64,000 nt of DNA from Kordia sp. (lineage in GTDB: Bacteria; Bacteroidota; Bacteroidia; Flavobacteriales; Flavobacteriaceae), in contig NVVR01000008.1 of assembly GCA_002733415.1 (NCBI GenBank), positions 23,243 through 87,242 on the forward strand, written 5' to 3'. Below the pieces are notes generated by a model that worked only from the letters and a program-made list of their open reading frames with translations, made no database searches and was not told where the DNA came from. Positions 1 to 8,645 of the stretch are shown here, one piece after another. The translations under genes and the position numbers were made by a program. How positions within the stretch are numbered: position 1 is the stretch's first letter; every line of letters begins with the position of its first letter.

Positions 1-891
1 GACCCTAACAAAGAAAATGCTCAAAAAGTAGCTGCCGAATTCGGTTATAAAGCTTTTGATACCATACAAGAATTAATCGATGCTGTTGATGTAGTTGACA
101 TTGTTACTCCTACACTGTCACATCATGATTGCGCGGTACAAGTAATCAAATCGAAAAAACATGTTTTTATTGAAAAACCAATTTCAAACACGGTTTTAGA
201 AGCTGAAGAAATTGTAACACTTGCAAAGGAAAATAATGTAAAAGGGCAAGTTGGACATGTGGAGCGTTTTAACCCTGCTTTTATAGCAGTAAAAGACAAA
301 ATCAAGAGTCCGATGTTTATTGAAACACATCGCTTGGCTGAATTTAATCCTCGTGGAACAGATGTTCCTGTAGTATTGGATTTAATGATACATGATATAG
401 ACGCTATTTTAAGTGTGGTAAAATCTAAAGTAATCAATATTTCTGCTAGTGGTGTTTCAGTAATTAGCGAAACTCCTGATATTGCCAATGCTCGTTTAGA
501 GTTTGAAAACGGATGTGTTGCCAACTTAACTTCTAGTAGAATATCGTTAAAAAACATGCGTAAATCACGTTTCTTTCAAAAAGATGCTTACATATCTGTC
601 GATTTTTTAGACAAGAAATGTGAAGTTGTAAAAATGAAAGACGCCCCTGAAACCCCAGGTGATTTCGATATGATTTTACAAAATGCTGAAGGGGTAAAAA
701 AACAAATCTATTTTGACAATCCAAATATCGATACTAATAATGCAATACTGGATGAATTGGAAACATTTGCTGATGCTATCAATAACAACACTACACCAAT
801 TGTTACTTTAGAGGATGGTACAGAAGCATTACGTATTGCACACAAAATAATTAACTGTTTTAAACCCAACAGTGGGAATAACAAAAAATAA
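1..891 (+). CDS. Gfo/Idh/MocA family oxidoreductase, 5' partial
   Basis: The frame is open from the first base, so the start and the N-terminal NAD(P)-binding glycine motif lie outside the window; 296 codons plus a stop are visible. The family-typical EKPIS motif falls at codons 58-62, with its lysine in the expected catalytic position, followed by GHVERFNP and a C-terminal substrate-binding domain. Such enzymes reduce or oxidise sugar, inositol or biliverdin-like substrates with NAD(P); the substrate cannot be read here. It sits 92 bp ahead of a 3-hydroxybutyryl-CoA dehydrogenase on the same strand. Family assignment is secure, function is not. Confidence 0.88.
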   Translation, partial: DPNKENAQKVAAEFGYKAFDTIQELIDAVDVVDIVTPTLSHHDCAVQVIKSKKHVFIEKPISNTVLEAEEIVTLAKENNVKGQVGHVERFNPAFIAVKDKIKSPMFIETHRLAEFNPRGTDVPVVLDLMIHDIDAILSVVKSKVINISASGVSVISETPDIANARLEFENGCVANLTSSRISLKNMRKSRFFQKDAYISVDFLDKKCEVVKMKDAPETPGDFDMILQNAEGVKKQIYFDNPNIDTNNAILDELETFADAINNNTTPIVTLEDGTEALRIAHKIINCFKPNSGNNKK

Positions 892-942
892 TAAAATATT
901 AGTTTTTAGCTTAGTTGGTTAAAAGTATTTAAATTAATAACA

Positions 943-983
943 GATTCCCTTTTTCAAGGGAATGACAAAAATAAATTTTTGAC
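943..983 (+). repeat. Hairpin leader repeat, copy 1
   Basis: An 8-bp stem (ATTCCCTT at 944-951, AAGGGAAT at 956-963) with a TTTC loop is followed by GACAAAAATAAATTTTTGAC and then the ATG at 984. A near-identical copy (43 of 48 positions counting the first bases of the gene) precedes the ATG at 54755. No promoter or U-tract is evident, so it looks like a small dispersed palindromic element that forms the 5' leader of both genes. Confidence 0.75.
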
Positions 984-1871
984 ATGAAAAACGTAGCAGT
1001 AATTGGATCAGGAACTATGGGTAATGGTATTGCACATACTTTTGCACAAAGTGGTTATAAAGTTCAATTAATCGACATCTCTCAAGATGCTTTAGATAGA
1101 GGAATGGCAACGATAGCCAAAAACTTAGACCGTATGGTTGCTAAAGAGAAAATTAGTGAAGCTGATAAAGAGAATACCTTAAGTAACATTACTACGTACA
1201 CGTCTATTAAAGAAGGTGTTGCAAATGCAGGATTAGTTGTTGAAGCCGCTACCGAAAACTTATCTTTAAAGTTAAAAATATTCAAAGATTTAGATGAATT
1301 ATCTCCTAAGGATGCTATCCTTGCAACAAATACCTCTTCTATTTCAATTACAAAAATAGCAGCAGTTACTAAAAGGCCGGAAATGGTTATCGGAATGCAT
1401 TTTATGAATCCTGTGCCAATTATGAAACTGGTAGAGATTATCCGTGGATACAATACTTCTGATGAAGTTACCAATGCCATTATGGATTTATCTAAAAAAT
1501 TAGGTAAAATCCCTACAGAAGTAAATGATTACCCTGGTTTCGTTGCCAACAGAATTTTAATGCCAATGATCAACGAAGCAATTGAAACCTTATACAATGG
1601 AGTTGCTGGAGTTGAAGAAATTGACTCCGTAATGAAATTAGGTATGGGACACCCTATGGGACCATTACAATTAGCAGATTTTATTGGTTTAGACGTGTGT
1701 TTATCAATTTTAAATGTGATGCATGATGGATTTAAAAATCCTAAATATGCTCCTTGTCCGCTATTAGTAAATATGGTAATGGCAGGGAAGTTAGGTGTGA
1801 AATCTAAAGAAGGTTTTTACGACTATGCTGAAAGCAGAAAAGCCGAGAAAGTGGCAAAAATGTTTGCTTAA
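984..1871 (+). CDS. 3-hydroxybutyryl-CoA dehydrogenase
   Basis: This 295-aa cytoplasmic enzyme oxidises or reduces 3-hydroxyacyl-CoA with NAD(P) in fatty-acid or butanoate metabolism. The Rossmann motif GSGTMGNGIAHTFAQSG starts at residue 8. The catalytic-histidine segment MHFMNPVP lies near residue 138, NDYPGFVANRILMPMINEA near residue 180, and the C-terminal all-helical dimerisation domain is complete. The length matches stand-alone Hbd/PaaH enzymes (about 280-295 aa). The ATG abuts a palindromic leader repeat, and a terminator follows the stop codon, so it is probably monocistronic. Physiological substrate and direction are not evident from sequence. Confidence 0.93.
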   Translation: MKNVAVIGSGTMGNGIAHTFAQSGYKVQLIDISQDALDRGMATIAKNLDRMVAKEKISEADKENTLSNITTYTSIKEGVANAGLVVEAATENLSLKLKIFKDLDELSPKDAILATNTSSISITKIAAVTKRPEMVIGMHFMNPVPIMKLVEIIRGYNTSDEVTNAIMDLSKKLGKIPTEVNDYPGFVANRILMPMINEAIETLYNGVAGVEEIDSVMKLGMGHPMGPLQLADFIGLDVCLSILNVMHDGFKNPKYAPCPLLVNMVMAGKLGVKSKEGFYDYAESRKAEKVAKMFA

Positions 1872-1892
1872 CAATATTGAATACTCAATTGG

Positions 1893-1929
1893 GCCTCACA
1901 TATTTTCAAAAATTTGTGAGGTCTTTTTT
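1893..1929 (+). terminator. Intrinsic terminator after the 3-hydroxyacyl-CoA dehydrogenase gene
   Basis: The stem CCTCACA (1894-1900) pairs with TGTGAGG (1915-1921), and the A/T-rich interior can pair further. TCTTTTTT follows directly on the plus strand. It lies 22 bases after the stop codon. Confidence 0.8.
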
Positions 1930-1998
1930 CGAATAAGCTTTTTGATTAGATAAAAAATCATACATTTAATTATTCATTGTTAACCATTACTAGTCAAT

Positions 1999-3216
1999 AT
2001 GGCATCAGTACAACCGTTTAAAGCGGTAAGACCCACAAGAGATAAAGCTAATTTGGTCGTTTCACGTTCCTATCATATCTACGATAAAGAAGGTTTAGAA
2101 TTTCGATTAAAGAATAACCCGTATTCTTTTTTACAAATTTTAAATCCAGGGTATAAGTTTGCTCAAGAAATTACTACAAAAAAGGAATTTAACTTGGTTC
2201 GTAATAGATACCTAGAATTTAAAGACGAACAATTTTTCGTACAAGATGAAACTCCTAAGTTTTACTTATATAAAATGGTGACTCGTACCGATACTTTTAT
2301 AGGTATTATTGGAGCTACTTCAGTGGAAGATTATGAGAATAATGTGATTAAAATTCATGAAAAAACCTTAGAAAAACGCGAACAACTTTTTAAAGAATAT
2401 ATTGACACTGTTGGCTTTAATGCAGAACCTGTCCTACTTACTTATCCTAAAAACGAAACATTAGATGATTTATTTAATGTTATTATGGAGGATCGTCCTG
2501 AATATGAATTTTCTACTACGGACAGAATATCACATTTTTTGTGGTTAATAGATGACGCTATACAAATAGCAACTATTCAATCAGAATTTAAAAATATTGA
2601 CAGTTTGTATATTGCTGACGGACATCATAGAAGTGCCTCTTCTGCCCTATTAGCAAAAGATTACACCACCGAAAACGCTACTCAGAAATATTTTATGAGC
2701 TGTTTGATTCCTGAAACAGATTTAAAAATTTACGAATTTTACAGACTTATAAAAGATTTAAACGGACTCTCTAAAAAAGAGTTTTTAATTCAATTAGATA
2801 CTGTATTTACTATAGAAAATTGTGGTTTACAGCCACAACAACTTATTAATCAACATCATTTTAGCATGTACTTAGATGGAGAGTTTTACACCTTACATTT
2901 ACGTTCACCATTTCTAAAATTTGAAAACACGTTAGAAGCTTTGGACACACAAATACTATACAAATTAGTATTGAACCCTATATTAGGTGTTACCGATTTG
3001 CGTAACGAAAAACGATTGGATTATTTCCCAGGCACTAAAGATTTAGTGGAGTTAAAACAACAAATTGATTCTAACAAATTTCAAGTAGCCTTTGGAATGC
3101 TGCCTATTAATGTAGGTCAGATGAAACAAATAGCCGATGAAGGGTTAACAATGCCCCCAAAGAGCACTTATATTGAACCTAAGTTAAGAAGCGGGTTAAC
3201 TATTTATGAGTTTTAA
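1999..3216 (+). CDS. DUF1015 family protein (possible free-serine kinase type)
   Basis: A 405-aa soluble protein of the DUF1015 family, recognisable from the opening PFKAVRPTRDKANLVVSRSYH, the NPYSFLQILNP segment and the ADGHHRSASSALLAK motif near residue 207. GHHR is reminiscent of the nucleotide-binding motif in the ParB/sulfiredoxin-like fold. Some relatives phosphorylate free serine (SerK), and in many Bacteroidota the gene sits beside serA and serC. Those genes are not in this window, so the activity here is only an analogy. The LysE exporter starts 13 bp downstream, so the two are probably co-transcribed. Confidence 0.85.
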   Translation: MASVQPFKAVRPTRDKANLVVSRSYHIYDKEGLEFRLKNNPYSFLQILNPGYKFAQEITTKKEFNLVRNRYLEFKDEQFFVQDETPKFYLYKMVTRTDTFIGIIGATSVEDYENNVIKIHEKTLEKREQLFKEYIDTVGFNAEPVLLTYPKNETLDDLFNVIMEDRPEYEFSTTDRISHFLWLIDDAIQIATIQSEFKNIDSLYIADGHHRSASSALLAKDYTTENATQKYFMSCLIPETDLKIYEFYRLIKDLNGLSKKEFLIQLDTVFTIENCGLQPQQLINQHHFSMYLDGEFYTLHLRSPFLKFENTLEALDTQILYKLVLNPILGVTDLRNEKRLDYFPGTKDLVELKQQIDSNKFQVAFGMLPINVGQMKQIADEGLTMPPKSTYIEPKLRSGLTIYEF

Positions 3217-3229
3217 AAACAACTACTAA

Positions 3230-3865
3230 ATGAACGGAATTGAAAACTATATTGGTTTTATAATTGCAGCTATTGTAATGAATCTTACACCGGGAGCTGA
3301 TACCATATACATTATAACACGAAGTGTGGCACAAGGTAGAAAAGCGGGAGTTTATTCAGTTTTAGGCATAGGGACTGGTGCACTTGTACATATTGCCCTT
3401 GCTGCTTTTGGTTTATCTGTAATCTTAATGAAATCAATTCTTTTATTTACTATTATAAAATGGGCAGGGGCAGCTTACCTGATCTATTTAGGGATTAAAA
3501 TATTTCTCGACAAAGCTGATTTATTCAATAACGAAGATAATTCATTTGAAAAAGTAAACTTATTAAAAATTTATCGTCAAGGTTTTTTTACAAATTTACT
3601 CAACCCTAAAGTTGCTATTTTCTTTATATCATTATTACCCCAATTTATAGCGCTTGAATATGTAAACAACGCCACTCCATTCTTAATCCTTGGTGGAACC
3701 TTTTTACTTACCGGGACAATATGGTGTCTATTTTTAGCTTATTCTGCTTCATACATGACAAAAACATTGAGGAACAATCCTAAAATCGGAAAAATAATGC
3801 AGAAAATTAGCGGATTCGTTTTTGTTAGTTTAGGATTGCAATTGTTAATAAACAATCCTCGATAA
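3230..3865 (+). CDS. LysE/RhtB family amino-acid exporter
   Basis: A 211-aa inner-membrane protein with about six hydrophobic segments and the family motif NLTPGADTIYI near residue 18. Length and hydropathy match LysE/RhtB exporters, which remove excess amino acids such as lysine, homoserine or threonine from the cytoplasm; the substrate cannot be predicted. It begins 13 bp after the DUF1015 gene. If that neighbour is a serine kinase, an amino-acid link would make sense, but this is inference. Confidence 0.88.
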   Translation: MNGIENYIGFIIAAIVMNLTPGADTIYIITRSVAQGRKAGVYSVLGIGTGALVHIALAAFGLSVILMKSILLFTIIKWAGAAYLIYLGIKIFLDKADLFNNEDNSFEKVNLLKIYRQGFFTNLLNPKVAIFFISLLPQFIALEYVNNATPFLILGGTFLLTGTIWCLFLAYSASYMTKTLRNNPKIGKIMQKISGFVFVSLGLQLLINNPR

Positions 3866-3954
3866 AAGTACACAAAGCATAAATTAATAATAACAATTTT
3901 CTCCCAAGGAAAACATCGAAAAATTAAACCCCCTGGTGGGATAAAAGATAAATA

Positions 3955-4626
3955 ATGTCCATAAAACAACAGCTACACCTCATAAAAAACAACATACCTG
4001 AACACGTTACGCTTGTTGCTGTTTCAAAAACGAAACCATTAGCAGCTTTACAGGAAGCCTATGATGCTGGTCAACGAATTTTTGGAGAAAACAAAATTCA
4101 AGAAATGACTGAGAAATGGGAAGTACTACCAAAGGATATTCAATGGCATATGATTGGTAACCTACAACGCAATAAAGTAAAATATATGGCTGAATACGTC
4201 AGCTTAATACATGGTGTTGATAGTTTAAAATTATTGCAAGAGATTAACAAACAAGCAAAAAAACACAGCCGAATCATTAATTGTTTACTCCAAGTAAAAA
4301 TTGCTAAAGAGGACACCAAAGCAGGCATGTCTGCTGAAGAAGCAAAAGTTATACTCGATTCTGGAGATTTTACGAACTTAAATAACATAAAAATAGTTGG
4401 ACTTATGGGAATGGCTACTTTTACAGAAAATAAAGAACAAATAGCTACAGAGTTTCAATCTTTAAAACATTTTTTTAATAACTTAAAGCAACTGAATACT
4501 GATAACTGCTCATTGACTACTGTTTCAATGGGAATGAGTGGAGATTACGAATTGGCAATTGAGTCAGGAAGTACTATGATTAGAGTAGGAAGTAGTATAT
4601 TTGGAAGTAGAAATTATAAGAATTAA
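3955..4626 (+). CDS. YggS/PROSC-type pyridoxal-phosphate homeostasis protein
   Basis: A 223-aa single-domain alanine-racemase-like TIM barrel. The PLP-lysine segment VAVSKTKP lies near residue 21, followed by FGENKIQE, the WHMIGNLQRNKVKY signature near residue 63, and the phosphate-binding end MGMSGDYELAIESGSTMIRVGSSIFG. YggS proteins bind PLP without a known catalytic reaction and buffer free PLP, which affects amino-acid pools. The leader (3900-3954) contains short C- and G-rich palindromic pieces but no clear promoter. Confidence 0.93.
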   Translation: MSIKQQLHLIKNNIPEHVTLVAVSKTKPLAALQEAYDAGQRIFGENKIQEMTEKWEVLPKDIQWHMIGNLQRNKVKYMAEYVSLIHGVDSLKLLQEINKQAKKHSRIINCLLQVKIAKEDTKAGMSAEEAKVILDSGDFTNLNNIKIVGLMGMATFTENKEQIATEFQSLKHFFNNLKQLNTDNCSLTTVSMGMSGDYELAIESGSTMIRVGSSIFGSRNYKN

Positions 4627-4736
4627 GAAAATTGAGGTTTTGAAATATCTCACACAAACTTTTAACGTTAAATTTCAACAATAACAAAGTCTAATCTATT
4701 TTCTTTATTCTCAAACTAATAACTAATAATAAGTAC

Positions 4737-6137
4737 TTGTACGCAATAGTAGACATAGAAACCACCGGAGGTAAATTCAATCAAGAAGGAATTACCGAAA
4801 TTGCTATATATAAATATGACGGTCATGAAATTGTTGATCAGTTTATATCTTTAGTAAATCCAGAAAAAGAAATTCAACCCTTTGTTGTTAACCTAACTGG
4901 TATTAATAATAAAATGTTACGCAATGCTCCTAAATTTCACGAGGTTGCAAAACGCATAGTAGAAATAACTCAAGATTGTATTCTTGTTGCTCACAACACT
5001 TCTTTTGATTATAGAATTCTACGCACTGAATTCAGACGATTAGGATATGATTTTACACGCAAAACACTTTGCACTGTTGAACTTAGTAAAAAACTAATCC
5101 CAGGACAGAAAAAATATAAATTAGGTACTTTAGTAAAAGCCCTAGGAATACCGATGACTGACAGGCATAGAGCTTCTGGTGATGCTTTAGCTACAGTGCA
5201 TTTGTTTAAATTATTATTAGACAAAGACACTGAAAAGACAATTGTAAACGCAAGTATTAAGGAGTTGACAGAGAAGAAAACTCCTGCGAAATTAGCGCAT
5301 ATTATTGAAGATTTACCTTCAAAAACTGGAGTATACTATATACATGAAGCTGACGGAACAATTATTTATATTGGCAAAAGCAAGAATATTAAAAAAAGAG
5401 TTAATCAGCATTTTTTAGGAACTAGCAAAAAAGCTAAAAACATTCAACGTTTAGTAAGTGCTGTTACGTATGAAGAAACAGGAAATGAATTAATTGCATT
5501 ATTAAAAGAATGTCAGGAAATAAAAGCTAATCAACCCATATATAATCGTTCAAAAAGAAAAACTAGTTTTCAATTTGGCTTATATCAAAAGAAAAATAGT
5601 AAAGGCTATATCGGCTTGACTTTTGACAAAATTGATCTTAGAAAAAAAGCCCTCACCTCTTTTTCTTCAGCTAATGAAGCTAAAAAATTCTTACTTAAAA
5701 TAACTGACAAATATGAATTATGTCAGGCTATTAACAACTTATCTATAACAAACGGGACTTGTTTTCCATACAAAACAGAGGCCTGTAAAGGCGCCTGTTG
5801 TAATGAAGAGCCACAAGCTGAATACAACAAACGTGTAGCTTCATTTATTGAAGAGTATTCCTATAAAAACGCCAATAAAATTATTATTGACAACGGTAGA
5901 ACTCATAACGAACGCAGTGCTATTTTAATTGAAAATGGCGAATATAAAGGCTATGGTTTTTATCAATTAAATCATCAAATTAACAATATAGAAATCTTAC
6001 GTGACATCATTACCCCAATGGAGGACAACAGCGATACGCAGCATTTGATTCAAAGTTTTCTGAGAACTAAAAAAGTAAAAAAAATAATTCCATTGCCCAT
6101 AAAAAAAATAAACGACAGTACCATTGCAAAACAATAA
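4737..6137 (+). CDS. DnaQ-like 3'-5' exonuclease fused to a GIY-YIG (UvrC/Cho-type) nuclease domain
   Basis: A 466-aa two-domain nuclease. Residues 1-165 form a DEDD exonuclease: IVDIETTGG (ExoI), HNTSFDYRIL (ExoII) and HRASGDALATVHL (ExoIII). From residue 196, TGVYYIHEADGTIIYIGKSK and KNIKKRVNQHF mark a GIY-YIG domain like the N-terminus of UvrC. The last 190 residues carry a Cys-rich patch (ACKGACCNEE) and resemble nothing I can name. This fusion occurs in Bacteroidota and Actinobacteria and is assumed to act in DNA repair. TTG is the only start that preserves the first exonuclease motif. The 3' end overlaps the K+ channel gene by 14 bp. Confidence 0.9.
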   Translation: MYAIVDIETTGGKFNQEGITEIAIYKYDGHEIVDQFISLVNPEKEIQPFVVNLTGINNKMLRNAPKFHEVAKRIVEITQDCILVAHNTSFDYRILRTEFRRLGYDFTRKTLCTVELSKKLIPGQKKYKLGTLVKALGIPMTDRHRASGDALATVHLFKLLLDKDTEKTIVNASIKELTEKKTPAKLAHIIEDLPSKTGVYYIHEADGTIIYIGKSKNIKKRVNQHFLGTSKKAKNIQRLVSAVTYEETGNELIALLKECQEIKANQPIYNRSKRKTSFQFGLYQKKNSKGYIGLTFDKIDLRKKALTSFSSANEAKKFLLKITDKYELCQAINNLSITNGTCFPYKTEACKGACCNEEPQAEYNKRVASFIEEYSYKNANKIIIDNGRTHNERSAILIENGEYKGYGFYQLNHQINNIEILRDIITPMEDNSDTQHLIQSFLRTKKVKKIIPLPIKKINDSTIAKQ

Positions 6138-6954
6138 AGAACATAGTACCTGGAAAAGAAAACTTCATGAAATAATTTATGAAGCAGATACTCCTGCTGG
6201 TAAATGGTTTGATATCATCCTACTATTCTTAATTTTAACAAGTATAGCAGTTGTTATGCTAGAAAGTATTGAAGAAATTGGTAATAATTATACTTATGAA
6301 TTAAATCTAGTAGAATGGATTATTACGATACTATTCACTTTAGAATATATTGCTCGAATTGTAGTTATTAAAAAACCGAAGGAATACATCTTCAGTTTTT
6401 ATGGAATTATCGATTTCTTTTCTACCATACCAAAATACTTATCCTTAATATTTGTAGAGGCTACCGGAGGGCTAGTTGCCTTAAGAGCTTTACGCTTATT
6501 GCGGGTATTTAGGATTTTAAAACTAGCACGTTTTATTGGAGAAGGGAATGAATTAATGAGTGCATTAAAAGCAAGCAAAGCAAAGATATCGGTGTTTTTA
6601 CTAGCTATTTTTATGCTTTGCATTATACTTGGCACACTAATGTACATGGTAGAAGAAGGTTCTGGTGGAGGGTTTACAAGTATTCCTCATAGTGTATATT
6701 GGGCTATTGTAACCCTAACAACTGTAGGTTATGGTGACATTGCTCCAGTGACTCCTTTAGGACAATTTATAGCCTCTATCATTATGATTTTAGGCTACGC
6801 CGTAATTGCGGTACCAACCGGAATTGTTTCTTCTGAAATGACAAAAAACGATAAAAAAATACATCTTAACACACAAAGTTGTACTCATTGTACAGCTAAT
6901 AACCATCGAGATGATGCTGATTTTTGTTATGAATGTGGTAATAAAATAAATTAA
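6124..6954 (+). CDS. Voltage-gated-type potassium channel with C-terminal zinc ribbon
   Basis: A 276-aa inner-membrane ion channel: six hydrophobic segments (about residues 25-240), an arginine-rich S4-like helix (VALRALRLLRVFRILKLARF) and the K+-selectivity filter TVGYGD near residue 200. The cytoplasmic tail has two Cys pairs, CTHC and CYEC, near residues 253-271, which look like a zinc ribbon; no RCK or cyclic-nucleotide domain is present. The TTG start lies inside the end of the exonuclease gene (14-bp overlap), implying translational coupling. Selectivity for K+ follows from the filter; the gating signal is unknown. Confidence 0.9.
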   Translation: MQNNKEHSTWKRKLHEIIYEADTPAGKWFDIILLFLILTSIAVVMLESIEEIGNNYTYELNLVEWIITILFTLEYIARIVVIKKPKEYIFSFYGIIDFFSTIPKYLSLIFVEATGGLVALRALRLLRVFRILKLARFIGEGNELMSALKASKAKISVFLLAIFMLCIILGTLMYMVEEGSGGGFTSIPHSVYWAIVTLTTVGYGDIAPVTPLGQFIASIIMILGYAVIAVPTGIVSSEMTKNDKKIHLNTQSCTHCTANNHRDDADFCYECGNKIN

Positions 6955-6966
6955 TAACTGTTGTTC

Positions 6967-7647
6967 CTACTTAAGATTCAACATCTCAATTTTATTTCCA
7001 ATTGTTACCAATTTCATTTCTTTTTCTAACTCGTCAAAATCTTTCTTCAACACTCTTTTTACTAGCTCTCCTTTGTCCAGCATGTATATCTCATCACAAG
7101 TATCCGATAATGTTGAAAAAATATGTGATGACATAATCACAGTTTTGCCCAATTCTTTAAGTTTATGAATAATTTCTGTAACAATAATATTACTCTGAAT
7201 ATCCACCCCATTAAAAGGTTCGTCAAAAATATAACAATCATTTTCTTGTAAAAGCACAGCCAATAAACCTAATTTTTTTTTCATTCCAGTGGAGTAACTG
7301 GATGCATACTCATTTAACGGCAAATCAAATATGTTCTTCTCTTCAATATTAGCTAGTTTTACCCCTCTAGCATTTGATAATAACTGAATATATTCCTTAC
7401 CAGTGATTTTAGAAAAGAAATATGGTTCGGTAAACAAAAGACCTAAACTGTTTTTTAGCTTTTCTATATCTGAAGAAATTTCCCCTTTATGTTTTTCCAA
7501 ACCAGCAATACACCTAAAAAGAGTAGTTTTTCCTGAGCCGTTTTCTCCTACAACACCATATATTTTTCCTTTCTCAAAAGAAATATTGATATCTTTAAGA
7601 ACCTCCTTTTTCCCATAGTATTTATATAAGTTTTCAATTTTAATCAT
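6967..7647 (-). CDS. ABC transporter ATP-binding protein
   Basis: A 226-aa ATPase subunit with Walker A GENGSGKTT near residue 35, signature YSTGMKKKLG, Walker B CYIFDEPFNGVD and the switch histidine in MSSHIFSTL. The signature is STGMKKK rather than SGGQ, as in many exporter ATPases of the CcmA/DrrA type. The ATG overlaps the end of the upstream membrane-protein gene by 8 bp, so the two probably form a two-gene exporter. The substrate is unknown. It ends 12 bp from the convergent channel gene. Confidence 0.88.
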   Translation of the reverse strand: MIKIENLYKYYGKKEVLKDINISFEKGKIYGVVGENGSGKTTLFRCIAGLEKHKGEISSDIEKLKNSLGLLFTEPYFFSKITGKEYIQLLSNARGVKLANIEEKNIFDLPLNEYASSYSTGMKKKLGLLAVLLQENDCYIFDEPFNGVDIQSNIIVTEIIHKLKELGKTVIMSSHIFSTLSDTCDEIYMLDKGELVKRVLKKDFDELEKEMKLVTIGNKIEMLNLK

Positions 7648-8557
7648 GCAAAATATTTTTAAGGCGCTTAATGGATTCTAAATAAAAATAAGGTATTATC
7701 CCTATAAATATTGGAGGAACTAATACCCCTAATGCTATTAATACTCCTTGTGATAAATTCATTTTATTAGGATAAGCTGAGTACTTAGCTAAAATGATTG
7801 TTACAAGAAAACAAATACTAATCAATAAAAAAGATAAAATCAATTCTAATTCCTTATAAAATGACACTCCTAAAGCAAAAACTACTGGAGCACTTAATAA
7901 TACTGAATAATAAACTCCGGTTTTTATTTTTCGAATTAAAAAATCCTTTGCAGAAAGCTTATAGGACCAAACATAATATTCATTTTCTACATATGAATAA
8001 TATGATAACATAACTGCATAAATTAACAATATTGAAAAGAGGCCCAAATTAAAATTTCCTACAATAATTGATTCATAAGCAACATAATAGGCTATTGGAA
8101 AAATATAAAATGTTTTTCGAAAACCGACAGAAAATTCAAATGGGTATTTACTGAAAGGTGTTGGAATAGTATAATTAAAGGCTCTATTAAATTTCACTAA
8201 AGTCATTAATATGGCCAGAATTATTATAACAGGAATAAACAGAAGTATTCCTTTGTAAAGAAAATAAGCTACAAAAGGAAAAATAACGATACAGTTTTCA
8301 ATTATCCTTAGTTTATTATACTCTTTAAAATATGACTTCAAAAAATCATTCCTTCCTCTATTACTTAATTTAGAAACTGAAAACAAACCTAACAAAAGGT
8401 ATAGGTATTTAGCTAAGACTGTAGTTTTTGAAAACAAGTATTCTGATGCCCATATAAAACCAAATAGTAACAAAATATAACCAATTACGATAGGTATACC
8501 AAATTTCACAAACTTCCTATTTGTCATTTTATACTGTAAAAGAAAATATTCTTTCAT
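7640..8557 (-). CDS. Membrane protein, likely partner of the downstream ABC ATPase
   Basis: A 305-aa protein made almost entirely of hydrophobic segments (about eight to ten). It opens KEYFLLQYKMTNRKF, an N-terminal cytoplasmic stretch typical of ABC-2-like permeases. I recognise no specific family. It overlaps the ATPase gene by 8 bp, which is the main reason for calling it the permease. Alternative: an unrelated membrane protein that happens to be co-transcribed. Confidence 0.75.
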   Translation of the reverse strand: MKEYFLLQYKMTNRKFVKFGIPIVIGYILLLFGFIWASEYLFSKTTVLAKYLYLLLGLFSVSKLSNRGRNDFLKSYFKEYNKLRIIENCIVIFPFVAYFLYKGILLFIPVIIILAILMTLVKFNRAFNYTIPTPFSKYPFEFSVGFRKTFYIFPIAYYVAYESIIVGNFNLGLFSILLIYAVMLSYYSYVENEYYVWSYKLSAKDFLIRKIKTGVYYSVLLSAPVVFALGVSFYKELELILSFLLISICFLVTIILAKYSAYPNKMNLSQGVLIALGVLVPPIFIGIIPYFYLESIKRLKNILHD

Positions 8558-8580
8558 AAATAATCAATCTACTTTTTAAC

Positions 8581-8588
8581 CAAAAATA
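8581..8588 (-). promoter_or_regulatory. Candidate -7 element for the ABC pair
   Basis: The minus strand reads TATTTTTG, a perfect TAnnTTTG, 23 bases ahead of the ATG at 8557. No TTG is seen at the expected -33 position, so this is a half-supported promoter. Confidence 0.4.
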
Positions 8589-8645
8589 CACTAAAAACAT
8601 ATTATTTAGTCTTACTTTAACTAATCTTTATATAGCTTCTAAAAT

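Noticed and set aside
1082..1480. Minus-strand open frame inside the 3-hydroxybutyryl-CoA dehydrogenase gene
   Set aside because: Shadow of a well-supported gene; no start context or domain.
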